Assembly (NCBI GenBank): GCA_029959085.1
Contig: JARWIR010000093.1
Location: forward strand, 868,001-932,000
Origin: Nemophila menziesii
Taxonomy: Eukaryota; Streptophyta; Magnoliopsida; Boraginales; Hydrophyllaceae
Direction: 5' to 3'
Length of the DNA stretch: 64,000 nt
The notes below the pieces were generated by a model. It did no database searches, had not been told where the DNA came from, and worked only from the letters and a program-made list of their open reading frames with translations. Shown piece by piece: positions 22,973 to 33,332 of the stretch. Made by a program: the position numbers and the translations under genes. Every line of letters starts with the position of its first letter. Positions within the stretch are counted from its first letter, which is position 1.

Positions 22973-23675
22973 CAGCTGCTGCACCGAAAAGGACATGAAG
23001 GTAAATCACGATCCGAGATCTCACCATGGATGAGCTTCAGGCGCGCTGGAGAAAACCGAAGCACCTCTTCGGCAGTTTCAGATCCACCGGAGCTCGTTAC
23101 AGATCGAAGTAAGAAGAGGCTCGGCGGTGGTGAAGATTAGACAGCCATGGCGGCGCCGGGGTTGCAGTTAGGTGGTGGAGCTGGCTTCGATTTTGCTTCG
23201 ATCTGCAGACCTGCAGTGGCAGTGGTGAAGAAGCAGGAACGAAATCTGCAGAGGAAAGAGAGGCAGTGGTGTTATGGTGGTGGTGCAAATCGGCGGTGGT
23301 TGTGGCCATGGGTGGTGTCGGTGGTTGTTGAGAGGAGAGAGGAGAGAGGAGGTGAGAGGAGAGAGGAGGTGGTATTGATTTGTGATTTAAAACGTGAATG
23401 AATTAACAAATGGGAATAATTAGTATATATAGAAAAAAAAACAAAAGAGGGGTAATCTAGTAAATGGGGATTTGGGGTTCATGTGTTAAAAAGTTGCTGA
23501 GGTCTTTAGTAAGAAGAGGCTCCAGGCTAGGTCCCCAACTTGAAGAGGGGGGTGTAGTCAAGACCCTAGGTGTAATTATCTCTATTATAAATTCACATTG
23601 TTTTTTTTCATTTTTTTTCTTTTACATTTTACTTTTGCTTTGAAAAAAAAAACCATTTAAAATATTTATACAATT

Positions 23676-23932
23676 TTTTTTTTTTTTCGATGTATGGGTG
23701 TCCGGGCCAGCTTACGCGCACCACGACTAATCCCATAGGAAATATACACGCCTCCTCATGCATACTCCCACTTAATCAGAACTAGGTTACCCATGTTCTG
23801 GGAGGAGACTCGAACCATGCACCCCTTGCTTACCCCCTTTAAGGGCTCAAGAAATAACACGACTGAAAGGATTCGAACCCTGTACCTCCTAGTTGAGACA
23901 GGGTCCTGGCCACTGAGCTAGTCCCCGTGGTT
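23676..23932 (-). mobile_element. tRNA-derived SINE, full length
   Basis: About 257 bp on the minus strand, with a poly-A tail (T-run at 23676-23688 on the plus strand) and a perfect 14-bp duplication ATATTTATACAATT (23662-23675 and 23933-23946). Read on the minus strand it begins with a tRNA-like pol III promoter: A box TAGCTCAGTGG and B box GGTTCGAATCC. A second B-box-like GGTTCGAGTC follows about 65 bp further on. A truncated relative is at 51946-52162. It mimics a tRNA gene but lacks a full cloverleaf. Confidence 0.85.
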
Positions 23933-24377
23933 ATATTTATACAATTAGTGATATGGCAACACGTGTAGGATTTTTTAATTATATTGCATTTTTTATAATT
24001 GATTTTTGAAAACAAAAAAATACACCTATTTATTTGAACAAAAAAACTACCTTCATCCGCTTTGTAAAAAATGTTGGGGAACAACTTTACTTATTATAAT
24101 ATAATAAATACTACCATTCTTTTTTTTTTAAATCAAAATGCGACTATTTATTGAGCTGACCATACACTGCGGCCAATAAATGCATTTACTATTCATATGA
24201 ATACATCCTACTATGCGCGTGTATGGTATAAATTCCCCAAAATACTTATTACATTTGTACATCTCAATGTCCTTTAAACATTTTCAACAATACATGAAAT
24301 TTAACAGAAATAGATCGATCATACACATTTTCATAACTTGTTTACTTCCATAAACATAACTTCATACATATCTATTA

Positions 24378-25334
24378 TTAAGTAAGAGATTGACCAACCC
24401 ATTCTCTTTCTCTTCGTTTTTGCTTAACTTTCATTTTATTAAACTTCTCTTTCCCTTTCTCCAAAAGTGGATCATGAACCACATAATCATTCAGATCATT
24501 TCTTCTCGACATTTTATCCTGTCCAACATATAATAATAAGAATAAGAATAAAAACACCTTCAATAATTAAATCAATATAATCAAAATACCTTATGCTCAG
24601 TGCCCTGTGCTTAGTGTATTTAGATAGACTGTCTGCTCCACCATTGAATCTTTACGGAATATGTTTGAAGAACACCGGAGTCATAGTCTGAGCCTCCATC
24701 CAGCAGTCGAAAAGAATATTAAGAATATAATTCCAATCTTCTCATAATCAGGAAAAAATGGAAAAATGAAACAAAAATTAATACCTCAACAATTTTATCG
24801 GTACATAAAACTATTAGAGAGCTATTTGACTCATAAGCTTCGATCTCAAAATCAGAATAGCTCGATACCTCAACAGTCGATTGATTAAGAGCCATATATC
24901 TCCACATAATCCGCATCCAAAAACCTGGAAATAAAAGCCCAAACTCTATACATAGATGGTCCTCGGTTGAATTTTATTTTCGGTCCGTAGACTTTTACTA
25001 GTCTGCATTACCAGAATTTGGATATCTAAGACACATTAAACCATTTATAGTTATCAAGCCTTTATACTTTAAGACAAACTTCACTAAATTATTAACGCCT
25101 TAAAACAGAATTTACCTGGGATCTGAAGATGACTTTGGTTTCTCTGAAAATAACAAAACGACATATTATTTACTGAGGGGTAAAAAAGGAAGGAAAAAAA
25201 AACATTTTTTAAGTTGAGTTTCTTCTTTTTTCGAGGCTAAAGCATTTTTAACAGCTTCGGCTAATTCCGTATCATTTTAATATTCCTTTTCCTCTTCTTC
25301 TGCTTCTTCTCCAAATGAAAGTAAATTCAACTTT
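24378..25334 (-). pseudogene. CWC27-type cyclophilin (CYP57-like) C-terminal remnant
   Basis: Minus-strand pieces in order. Starting at about 25334 after a CAG acceptor, a frame reads KLNLLSFGEEAEEEEKE, then a stop, then AEAVKNALASKKEE. Around 24715-24605 is a piece with a DCWMEAQ-like block. 24520-24378 reads MSRRNDLNDYVVHDPLLEKG, then a basic KRREREW end and stop. The LLSFGEEAEEEE motif and the closing acidic-WM-YDP-basic order are characteristic of CWC27, a spliceosome-associated cyclophilin. The peptidyl-prolyl isomerase domain is not in the window. The stop in the first piece and the damage near 24650 indicate a pseudogene. I am fairly sure of the family, less of exon limits. Confidence 0.5.
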
Positions 25335-25495
25335 CTGGAATTATAAACAGTTAATATTTATGTATAAGTTTAATTACACTGATTAAAATATGTACTTACT
25401 TTATAGTATACTAATTGGAGCCTAAACAGATGAACAATTTAGGCATTTAAGATCAATAAAGAGTAATTAAGGACTAATGGAGCAGCCTAGGCTGA

Positions 25496-26713
25496 TTAAT
25501 GACCATCTCTATCAATGAGTAATGGGTGTTGAATCATATGAAGAAACTTAGGATGTTCATGTATGATTTCATAAGTTGTTGCATCTACTGAGAAACCATG
25601 TTTTCTCATTTCCTTCACTGATTCAATTGCCTCTTCATACTCTTTTTTCTTCATAAACCCTCGAATAATAATGTTGTAGGTCACACTATCTGGAGAGAAA
25701 CCATCTTCCTTCATACTTGAAACCCACTCTTTTGCATCTTCCAACATTCCTCTGTGACAAAGTCCACTTATAATAGTAGTATGAGTATATATATTAGGCT
25801 TCAAACCATTGTTTGATAGCTTGTAAAAAACATCTAATGCAGCATCAAGTTGGTTATCTTTACATAATCTATGAATAATTGTTGTATATGTCACAATGTT
25901 AGGAGTTATATTACTACTTTCCATGGAGACTAATAAAGACATAGCCTCGGTAAAACGTCTATTATTGCACAATCCGTTTAACATTGTATTATATGTCACA
26001 ATGTCAGGAGTAATATGACTACTTTCCATGGAGTCTAATAAAGATATAGCCTTGGGAACACGTCCATTATTGCACAATCCGTTTAACATTATATTATAAG
26101 ATTGGATGTTAGGTTTAGAAATCTCCCTTTTTTCAAATAATCTTAGCCATTCAAGAGCCTTAAGTGTATGTCCATATTTGCAAAGCCCATTTAGCACGAT
26201 CCCAAAAGTAACTTCACTAGGCTCACAAAGTTTTTCCCTCATTAACCTTTGAAACAACTCTACAGCCTCTTTACCTCTATCTTCACCAAAGAGGCCCTTA
26301 ATTAGGGTGTTATACGTAACCACAGAAGGAACATGACCACTTTTTAAGAGACACCCAAATACCGCAAAACCCATATTGCTTTTTTTTGAAGAGCAATAAC
26401 AATTTATAGCTATATTCATTGTGTAAATATCTACCGGAGCCCCCAAAATACGCATTTCTCTGAATAAAGAAAGAGCATAAGGGTAATTTTTTATCTTCAC
26501 AACAGTACCCAATAGCTTATTGTAATCTATAACAGTAAGATTGGGTCGCGTTCGGATCACTTGATTCACAGTAAAACGAGCATCTTTGACACTATTGATA
26601 TCATCAAAATATGTAATTGAAGAATAAAAGAAGAGGGAAAAAGGGTTACCGATTGTGTTGATGGAAGAAAGAGAAGATCTAAAGCAAAACAAAGAAGAAC
26701 CAATCAGCTTCAT
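25496..26713 (-). CDS. Rf-like P-class pentatricopeptide repeat protein, 405 residues
   Basis: Single-exon frame, complete from ATG to stop. Residues 1-45 are rich in Ser, Phe and Arg with few acids, a plausible mitochondrial presequence. Nine consecutive 35-residue P-type PPR motifs span about 62-376, followed by a short tail. These motifs read single-stranded RNA one base each; Rf-like members act in mitochondria and can silence cytoplasmic male sterility transcripts. Code residues (positions 5 and 35) read N/D, N/S, N/S, G/N, N/D, N/N, T/N, T/D, N/D. Under the published code that suggests roughly U, ?, ?, ?, U, C or U, A, G, U. Rf genes usually have 12-20 motifs; this one is short because motif 5 fuses what are motifs 5 and 10 in the paralogue at 28925-35177. 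Intact frame; likely functional or only recently formed. Confidence 0.9.
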   Translation of the reverse strand: MKLIGSSLFCFRSSLSSINTIGNPFSLFFYSSITYFDDINSVKDARFTVNQVIRTRPNLTVIDYNKLLGTVVKIKNYPYALSLFREMRILGAPVDIYTMNIAINCYCSSKKSNMGFAVFGCLLKSGHVPSVVTYNTLIKGLFGEDRGKEAVELFQRLMREKLCEPSEVTFGIVLNGLCKYGHTLKALEWLRLFEKREISKPNIQSYNIMLNGLCNNGRVPKAISLLDSMESSHITPDIVTYNTMLNGLCNNRRFTEAMSLLVSMESSNITPNIVTYTTIIHRLCKDNQLDAALDVFYKLSNNGLKPNIYTHTTIISGLCHRGMLEDAKEWVSSMKEDGFSPDSVTYNIIIRGFMKKKEYEEAIESVKEMRKHGFSVDATTYEIIHEHPKFLHMIQHPLLIDRDGH

Positions 26714-26934
26714 GATGTTATGTTATGCCATTGAAATAATGGTTGTTGCTAAAAATGTAAAATGATTGTGAATCTGTGATGTTAGGTGAAGAGGGCGACT
26801 TGAGATGCTCTTTTGTGAACTGGTTACAAAATCAGATCGTAGATGTAGGGTTTTTTTTCGGTAGAATTATCTTTTTTTTTTTTTTTTTTTCAAATGTCAT
26901 TAAAAAAATATTAATATTTATACGAAATGGTAAA
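26714..26934. promoter_or_regulatory. Upstream region of the PPR gene
   Basis: About 220 bp between the PPR start codon and a long-inverted-repeat element. A clear TATA box was not identified. A T-run at 26870-26890 is the main feature. Confidence 0.3.
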
Positions 26935-28615
26935 TGGTTAAAAATGATTTCCCACTTATAAAATTTGTTAGTCCCTCACAAATTTTAAATAGATAAATTA
27001 GTCCCTGTCTTTTAATGATCAACTATTAAATCAAAATAAGTTACAATTTTATCCTTTATAATTTAATTAAATAGTATAAACTTGTAAAGAAAAATAAATA
27101 TAGAGCAAAATTAAAAAAATATTTCTACTAATTATGTTATAAGTTAAAATTTTAAAGCATATTATATAGTTAAAATAGATTCCGGATCCAAATTTTTTTT
27201 TTTTATTTTGGTCAAATCTCTCTTGATCTAAACAATACAATTCTTCTATTTTAACCGAAAATGGACACTTTTATTTTTAAATTAATTACACAATACTAGC
27301 AAGATCTTTTTACCATTCTATTTTATCTGTTATTATTTAATTAAATAAAATAACCTCTAAGTAACAAATTCATTTCTCATCACTCACTTTATCCTTCTAT
27401 ACTAATCTTGATCTTAAAAATTCCCCAAATTAGGGGCAGCCTTAGGGGTCGACTGGGGTGTGAGGCTGCCCACCTCAGACCTGGAATATAATGAAATTTC
27501 GTGCAAATTATTTTAACAAAAAAACATTAGTAGAAATTTACTTTTTCCCAGAGTCTATATATTCTCCCCCAAGCCTTCCAAAACTAGAAATTACATTTTA
27601 AAAAAAATATCGGGACTACATTCGCAAACCTTACTTGTTGTTCTAACTTTTTACCCATCAGAGAAAATATGCCCTGCCCTACCATGACGATAAAGTCATT
27701 GTTGTATCATCTACGATGGATTATTGATGAATCTAGTAGTCCAGTTAAAGTGGAGATGCCACCTTCTCTAAATGAGGAAAAGTAATTAACCATATTTTTT
27801 CAACTTAAGTTAGCGATGGTCGTTGTTAGTTGTCAGACGAAGTTGGGTATTTCTCGTTCTGGTATATCTGTAGTAGGTTATTGTTGGGTTTATTTGACGA
27901 GAATTAAAGTCGGAGGATGAGCTATTTTGATTTTTTAAGTATTTATTCTGGTTTTTCAAGGTGTATTTAACATATTTCTTAACTTATTGTTGAATATAGT
28001 GTTAGTATCTAGGCCGCAACTAGTGAGAGTTTCCTTAATTTTATATCTCATCGAATCAAGTATATTATGGGATATTAATAATTTTATATATCTTTAGTGT
28101 ACATGTAATAGTTTAGTGTAAGATAAATGGAAGCAAGAATCTACAAAAATAGTAATTATGGAGAGAAATTCAAATAAATACATTAAACTGTAAAAAATTA
28201 GTATAAATAAAATATGTAAAAAGAAAGATGAAATAAAAAATCTTGCTAGCATTGTTTAATCAATTTACAAATGAAATATTCCCTTTTCGGTTAAACTAGA
28301 ATTATTGAATTGTTTATCTTATGAGAGTTTCGACCAAAATAAATAAGTTGTATTCATAATCTATTTTAACCATGTAGTATGCTCAAAATTCATAATTTTT
28401 GACGTAATTAGTAAGGATATCTTTTTGAGTTTGGTCAATATTTATTTTCTTTTAGAAGTTTGTACTATTTAATTAAATAATTAAGGACAAAATTGTAACT
28501 TAATTTGATTAAATAGTTAACCATTAAAAATAGGGACTAATTTATCCATTTAAAATTTATGAGGGACTAAATCATGATTTATGAATTTTGTAAGGGATGA
28601 AATAATTTTTAACCC
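26935..28615. mobile_element. Element with long terminal inverted repeats (about 400 bp arms)
   Basis: Left arm 26935 to about 27340 and right arm about 28210-28615 are inverted copies. Outer ends read GGTTAAAAATGATTTC and GGGTTAAAAATTATTTC. Shared inner landmarks include ATAAATTAGTCCCT, GGTTAAAATAGATT and TAGCAAGATTTTT. The 900-bp centre (27340-28210) has no long frame; it includes a CAGCCTTAGGGG...GAGGCTGCCC local hairpin near 27436-27470. No reliable target duplication was found. Long arms fit Mutator or foldback-type DNA transposons. Confidence 0.7.
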
Positions 28616-28924
28616 AAATAATAAAATGCAATGATCTAAACTCTTACTTTTTTTTTCTTCAAAAATATCTTCACATCTTGCATTGTTGACAAGAGAAAAA
28701 AAAATTGGCATTAAAATAGAGAAATACATTATTTGTTTTTAATTCATTGCCAATTCTATTGTAATTTTTTTTAATTAAAAAAAGGTTAAGTACAATTAAT
28801 TCTAGAAACAATTACAAATATCACCCTAGTAGGTGTTGATATTGACCTTAAAAGTCATGCCTAATATAAATGACTTGTATACCATGACTCCATGTAAACC
28901 TAAGGACTGTTTATTGTTAAAAGC
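28616..28924. other. 3' flank of the PPR pseudogene
   Basis: AT-rich, no ORF. Confidence 0.4.
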
Positions 28925-29347
28925 TTAGATCTGTTGAATCATATCAAGAAGCTTAGGATGTTGATATATGATTTCATAAGTAGTTTCATCTACTGAGAAA
29001 CCATGTTTTCTCATTTCCTTGACTGATTCAATTGCCTCTTCATACTTTTCTTTCTTCATAAACCCTCGAATAATAATGTTGTAGGTCACACTATCAGGAG
29101 AGAAACCATGTTTCTTCATACTTGAGAGCCACTCTTTTGCATCTTCAAACATACCTTTGCGAAAAAATCCACCAATCATAATAGTATATGTATGTATATC
29201 AGGCTTCAAACCTTTGGTTGATAGATTGTATAAAATGTCTATTGCAGCGTTAAGTGGGCCATCTTTACATAATCCATGAATAATAGTATTATATGTCACA
29301 ATGTTCGGAGTTATATGACTACTTTCCATGGAGACTAATAAAGACAC

Positions 29348-30561
29348 GAGGAATATACATTTTTAGGCCTAAAATTCAAAAAAGAGAATTTTAAGGGCCT
29401 AGTTAGATCTTATGTTTTTTAAGGGCCTAACTAGATATTTTGGCTGGTTAGGGTCACGTTTTAGGGGGTTCGCACCCGCTGTTTTTCGATTTTTTGGGGG
29501 ATAGATCCCCCTATTTTATTTTTTAGGGGGTACACGCCCACCATTTTTTACGTTAATTCCATTTTTTAGTTAAGTCCTTTAAGTCCATATTGTCCAAATA
29601 TCACATTACCCCCTAAAATTACCACCTTAAACCCTCTAAACCACCACATTACCCCTAAAATACTATGTTTGCCCCCCAAATAACATCTTCACCCCTTAAT
29701 CTCCACTAATTACCCCTAAAATATCAAAACAGGGGGTATATACCCCCTGATTATCAAATTCTGCCAAAAGCCACCCTGAAAAAAAAAAAAAAAAGGAAAA
29801 CACAGATCTGATGAGTGGGGCTTCGTGGAGATCTCGATCTGTAGTTGGTGGTGGGCCTCGGAGTGAAGAGAATGAGGGTGGTGGTGGTGGGGATCGGAGT
29901 GAAGACCAGCAGGTGGTGGTGGGGGTTGCTGGTGGGTGGGGTGTTGCTGGTGGGGGGTTTGCTGGTGGGTGGGGTGTTGCTGGTGGTGTAAAAACACAGG
30001 AAGGGGGCGGCGAGGGTGGTCTTCGAGGATGGTGGTGGTGGTGGACCTCGAACTGGCGGCTAGGGCTTGGTGGTGGTGTTGGTAGACATCGAGGGGGCGG
30101 CGAACGCTTGGTGTTGGTGGCTCGTCTTGGTGGTGCTCGAAATCACAGCAGCAGCACTGGATCTCAACGGCAGCAGTGGTGGCTCGTCGTGGTGCAGCAG
30201 GTTGACGCAGATCTGCTTCGCGCGAGGTGGTGCTGTGGGTCGGTGGCGTGATGGTGCAGCGGCGTTGGCGGCGTGGTTGACGCAGATCTGCTTCGCGCGA
30301 GGTGGTGCTGTGGGTCGGTGGCGTGATGGTGCAGCGGCGTTGGCGGCGTGGTGTGCAGCGGCGTTGGCGGCGAGGTGCTGCAGTGGGAAGGAGGACGGGA
30401 GGGTTTCATTGTGCGCAGAGAGAGGGGGCTGTCGACAAATGGGGAGGGGGTGGGTTATATCGATTTTTTTTAGTTGGTTTTCAATTGGACCAGTTGGTTT
30501 TCAATTGGGGCCCTTTTTTAAAAGACAAAGGTTGTAATGGGCCTTTATATCTCTTTTACCC
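29348..30561. mobile_element. Mutator-like non-autonomous element with GC-rich body (copy 1)
   Basis: Inserted in the PPR pseudogene with a 9-bp duplication TAAAGACAC (29339-29347 and 30562-30570). Removing it restores the PPR frame. The ends are imperfect inverted repeats (GAGGAATATACATTTTTAGGCC against GGGTAAAAGAGATATAAAGGCC). The core 29810-30420 is strongly GC- and GGT-rich and yields long overlapping Gly/Trp/Arg-rich or His/Pro-rich frames on both strands, which look like low-complexity translation and not a protein gene. It contains a 75-bp perfect tandem duplication at 30201-30350. Confidence 0.85.
30201..30350 (+). repeat. 75-bp tandem duplication
   Basis: Two consecutive copies starting GTTGACGCAGATCTGCTTCG, identical by eye, so recent. 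It lies inside the GC-rich body of the Mutator-like element. Confidence 0.9.
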
Positions 30562-30880
30562 TAAAGACACAGCCTCGGTAAAACGTCTATTATTGCACAA
30601 TCCGTTTAACATTGTATTATATGTCACAATGGTAGGAGTAATATGACTACTTTCCATGGAGTCTAATAAAGATATAGCCTCGGGAACACGTCCATTATTG
30701 CACAATCCGTTTAACATTATATTATATGTAACAAAGTCAGGACTAATTTGTAATATCCCCAAGTTCTAATTGCGGTCAAAGAAATTATATTAGGATGTTG
30801 GTTTTTATCGTTTATATTATTTAAAATTTTAGAAGGTTATTTTTGTAATTTTGTAATAATTATGATATACGTTTTTTATA

Positions 30881-32514
30881 GAGGAAATTACAAATTCAAA
30901 CCGCCCTCAACAAAAACTTTATAAAACACAGCCCCCTCCCTTACATCTATTTATAAAGTCCCCCATTAGCTTTCTAGTTGCACCAGATTACATTCATACC
31001 CTTTTCAGTTTATTTGCCTTTATTTTTTAATTTGAGTTTTAGTTTCGTTATGGGTACGCACCCACGCGGGTACAGACACATGGTCTCGTGTAATTTCTTA
31101 ATTTTACATTACAAGTCCCTGTTAAAATCAAAACAACACATTTATAGGTCAATGTCCAAATCAATCATTAGGAATTCAGAAACTTTGTCCTGGAAGATTT
31201 GAGCATTCAAGTCCTTTTTTACTGTCATTGTACATATTGGCCAAAAGTCCGGGATTGCAATTGCACCATAGGTCCCTTGTTATTGCATCATAGGTCCATA
31301 TAGTCCAAAATTAGTACCCAGATGGGGCTGGACCCAGATGGGGCTCGACCCAGATGGTTATTGGTCCAAAGTCATGGTTAATGCTGTCAAATGGTTCAAG
31401 GGGCTGTACCCATTTGGGTCTGTACCCAAAGGTTTGTGAATGCACCTGCACAATTACTTTCAAGTAAATAATTAAAAAAGCTAAAACCGAATCTGGAAAA
31501 TCCATCTTCGTCTTCTTGGACTCGATCTTGGGGTGAAGTGGGTCTGTACACACGGGGCTGTACCGCCACGAGCAGCACCGACCAACACCACCACGCGCAC
31601 CACCACTACTGCACACAAATAACCAAAATTAGATTAATAAATCAAATAAAAATAAAACAAAAACAACCTTTAATCAGAATCGGAGTTTGAAAACAAAAAA
31701 AACACCTGAAATCAGATCTCGAATGGTGGTGTGTGGCGGAGCTTCGATGGCATGAAACTGGGCTTCGTGATGGTGGTGGGGCGGAGCTTCGATGGCGGTG
31801 GATCTGAGCAGCGGAGGAGACGATGGTGGTGCTGTATTTGGATCTCCAGCCATGACTTGCGGTTCAATGGAGACGGGTCCCAATGGATCCCGTTTTTGGT
31901 GGTTTGTTTTTGGTGGTTTCTGGTGGTTAGGTGAGCAGGGGTAGCCATGGTTTCGTGGTGATGAAGTTTTGAGAGATGGAGGTGGTGGCTCGTCACCGTG
32001 AAGATGGAGAAGAAGGGGATGGGGTGGTGAGGTTTTATCTGCTTCTCGAATCTGCAGTAGATCGGGCTAGTCACAGCGGTTCTTGCTGGTGGGTTGGTGG
32101 CGCTGTCTTGGTGGAGGGGTGAAGAACGTGGGTGGTGGTGTCGGTGTTACAGCAGAATGGGTGGTGGGAGGCGGCGCCGGAGAAGAGGGTTGGTCTTGAA
32201 GGTTACTGGAGGGGCGAGACGGGGTGGCTTCGTGGTGGCTTCATGGTGGTGGTGTTGAAGGTTACTGGAGGGGCGGCTGGGTGGGGTGGGGTGGGTGGGG
32301 TAGTTCGACAGAGAAGAGGGGTGGGGAAAGCTGCATCAAACCCTAATGGGTTTTGATTTATGTTTTGGGTGAATTGGGGTTTCAGTATATGAAGGGAATG
32401 GGGAGGGTGTTTTGGGCTTTTGGTATGGGCTGGTTGGGATGTAACTAGTCCTCTAACTAAGAGGCCTTGTCTTATATAGTTGATGTTACAAGGGCCGCAT
32501 TTTATAATTCTCCC
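30881..32514. mobile_element. Mutator-like non-autonomous element with GC-rich body (copy 2)
   Basis: 1634 bp with a 9-bp duplication TTTTTTATA (30872-30880 and 32515-32523), nested in the solo LTR. Ends GAGGAAATTACAAATTC and, inverted, GGGAGAATTATAAAATGC, resemble the ends of the copies at 21992 and 29348. The core 31680-32400 is GC- and GGT-rich. Around 31315-31440 short GATGGGGCTGGACCCA-type repeats occur. No coherent protein. Confidence 0.85.
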
Positions 32515-33078
32515 TTTTTTATAACCTTCCAATTAGGGGAGGAATAGGACTTATCATTTTGGGATTATTTTTAAGAGGAGAAGGAAAAATAGAAACGAGA
32601 GAAAAGAAATGGCCGAAGCAACAGAGGAGAAAACCCCAAAATCCCAACTTTGAATCTGATTTCCATCTGAGTTTTCCAGGAATTTTGCTTTGCTCTGGGA
32701 GTGAAGAACGGGAAAAGGAAACAGAAGGGACCGGGTCAGCTTCTGGGGAAACCCTAATAAAATTTAGCGGTCTTCATCAAAGCACGGAGGGGACAATAAG
32801 AAATCATTAATTTTTGAGGTTTTGAGAAAGTTGTTCGTAAACAGTATCACTTCTCATATTTCAGAATATATCATTTGTAAGTACTACTTCTCGTATTCTA
32901 GATATGTCTTTCTTTAGGGATTATTTATCGCCACGTTCATAAATATTTTTTGTAGTCTTGTTCTTCATTCAGTTTCATCAGAAATAAACTCTAATATAAA
33001 GAAAATGTTATGTATGGACATTATAATTGTAAAATGTTATTGCATATGTTATGAGAGGGGTGCACCTACTACTCAGCT

Positions 33079-33269
33079 TTTGACCGCCGCTACACGGGTT
33101 AAATGTAGTTTTTGACCGCCGCTACACGGGTTAAATGTAGTTTTTGACCGCCGCTACACGGGTTAAATGTAGTTTTTGACCGCCGCTACACGGGCTAAAT
33201 GTAGTTTTTGACCGTAGCTGCACGGGTTAAATGCAGTTTTTGATCGTTATTGTACAGGTTAATTGCAGG
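33079..33269 (+). repeat. 32-bp minisatellite, about six copies
   Basis: Unit TTTTTGACCGCCGCTACACG plus GGTTAAATGTAG. The first four copies are nearly identical and the last two progressively diverged (GACCGTAGCTGCACGG, GATCGTTATTGTACAGG). Confidence 0.9.
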
Positions 33270-33332
33270 CTTGACAGGAGATATATGAATTATATGCATA
33301 CACAAATTATGTCCAACTAATCCCTATTATTA

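Larger units (their letters stand above)
21992..23582. mobile_element. Mutator-like non-autonomous element with GC-rich body (copy 3)
   Basis: Flanked by a perfect 9-bp duplication TATTATAAA (21983-21991 and 23583-23591), the size made by Mutator transposases. Its ends are imperfect inverted repeats, GGGTGAATTATTTATAGGGAC against GAGATAATTACACCTAGGGTC. The body has three tandem arrays and a GC-rich core (22690-23390) in AT-rich surroundings. Frames in the core run up to about 150 codons on several strands, but their products are His/Ser/Arg-rich low complexity, so I do not call a gene. The last 130 bp match the fragment at 35440-35577. Two relatives sit at 29348 and 30881. Confidence 0.8.

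Noticed and set aside
22682..23401. Several overlapping frames of 70-152 codons on both strands
   Set aside because: Products are His/Ser/Arg-rich and reflect 33-bp tandem repeats and GC-rich low complexity inside a Mutator-like element; no domain recognised.
23880..23932. tRNA gene suggested by A and B boxes
   Set aside because: The boxes belong to a SINE with A tail and 14-bp duplication; no complete cloverleaf could be drawn.
29716..30646. Gly/Trp/Arg-rich and His/Pro-rich frames of up to 156 codons
   Set aside because: They overlap in many frames over a GGT-rich body with a 75-bp tandem duplication; low-complexity translation, not a gene.
31311..32532. Frames of 60-120 codons in the second GC-rich element
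   Set aside because: No recognisable domain, overlapping on both strands, within a 9-bp-duplication element.
33079..33269. CRISPR-like regular repeat array
   Set aside because: Repeats are contiguous with no unique spacers and the genome is a plant; it is a minisatellite.
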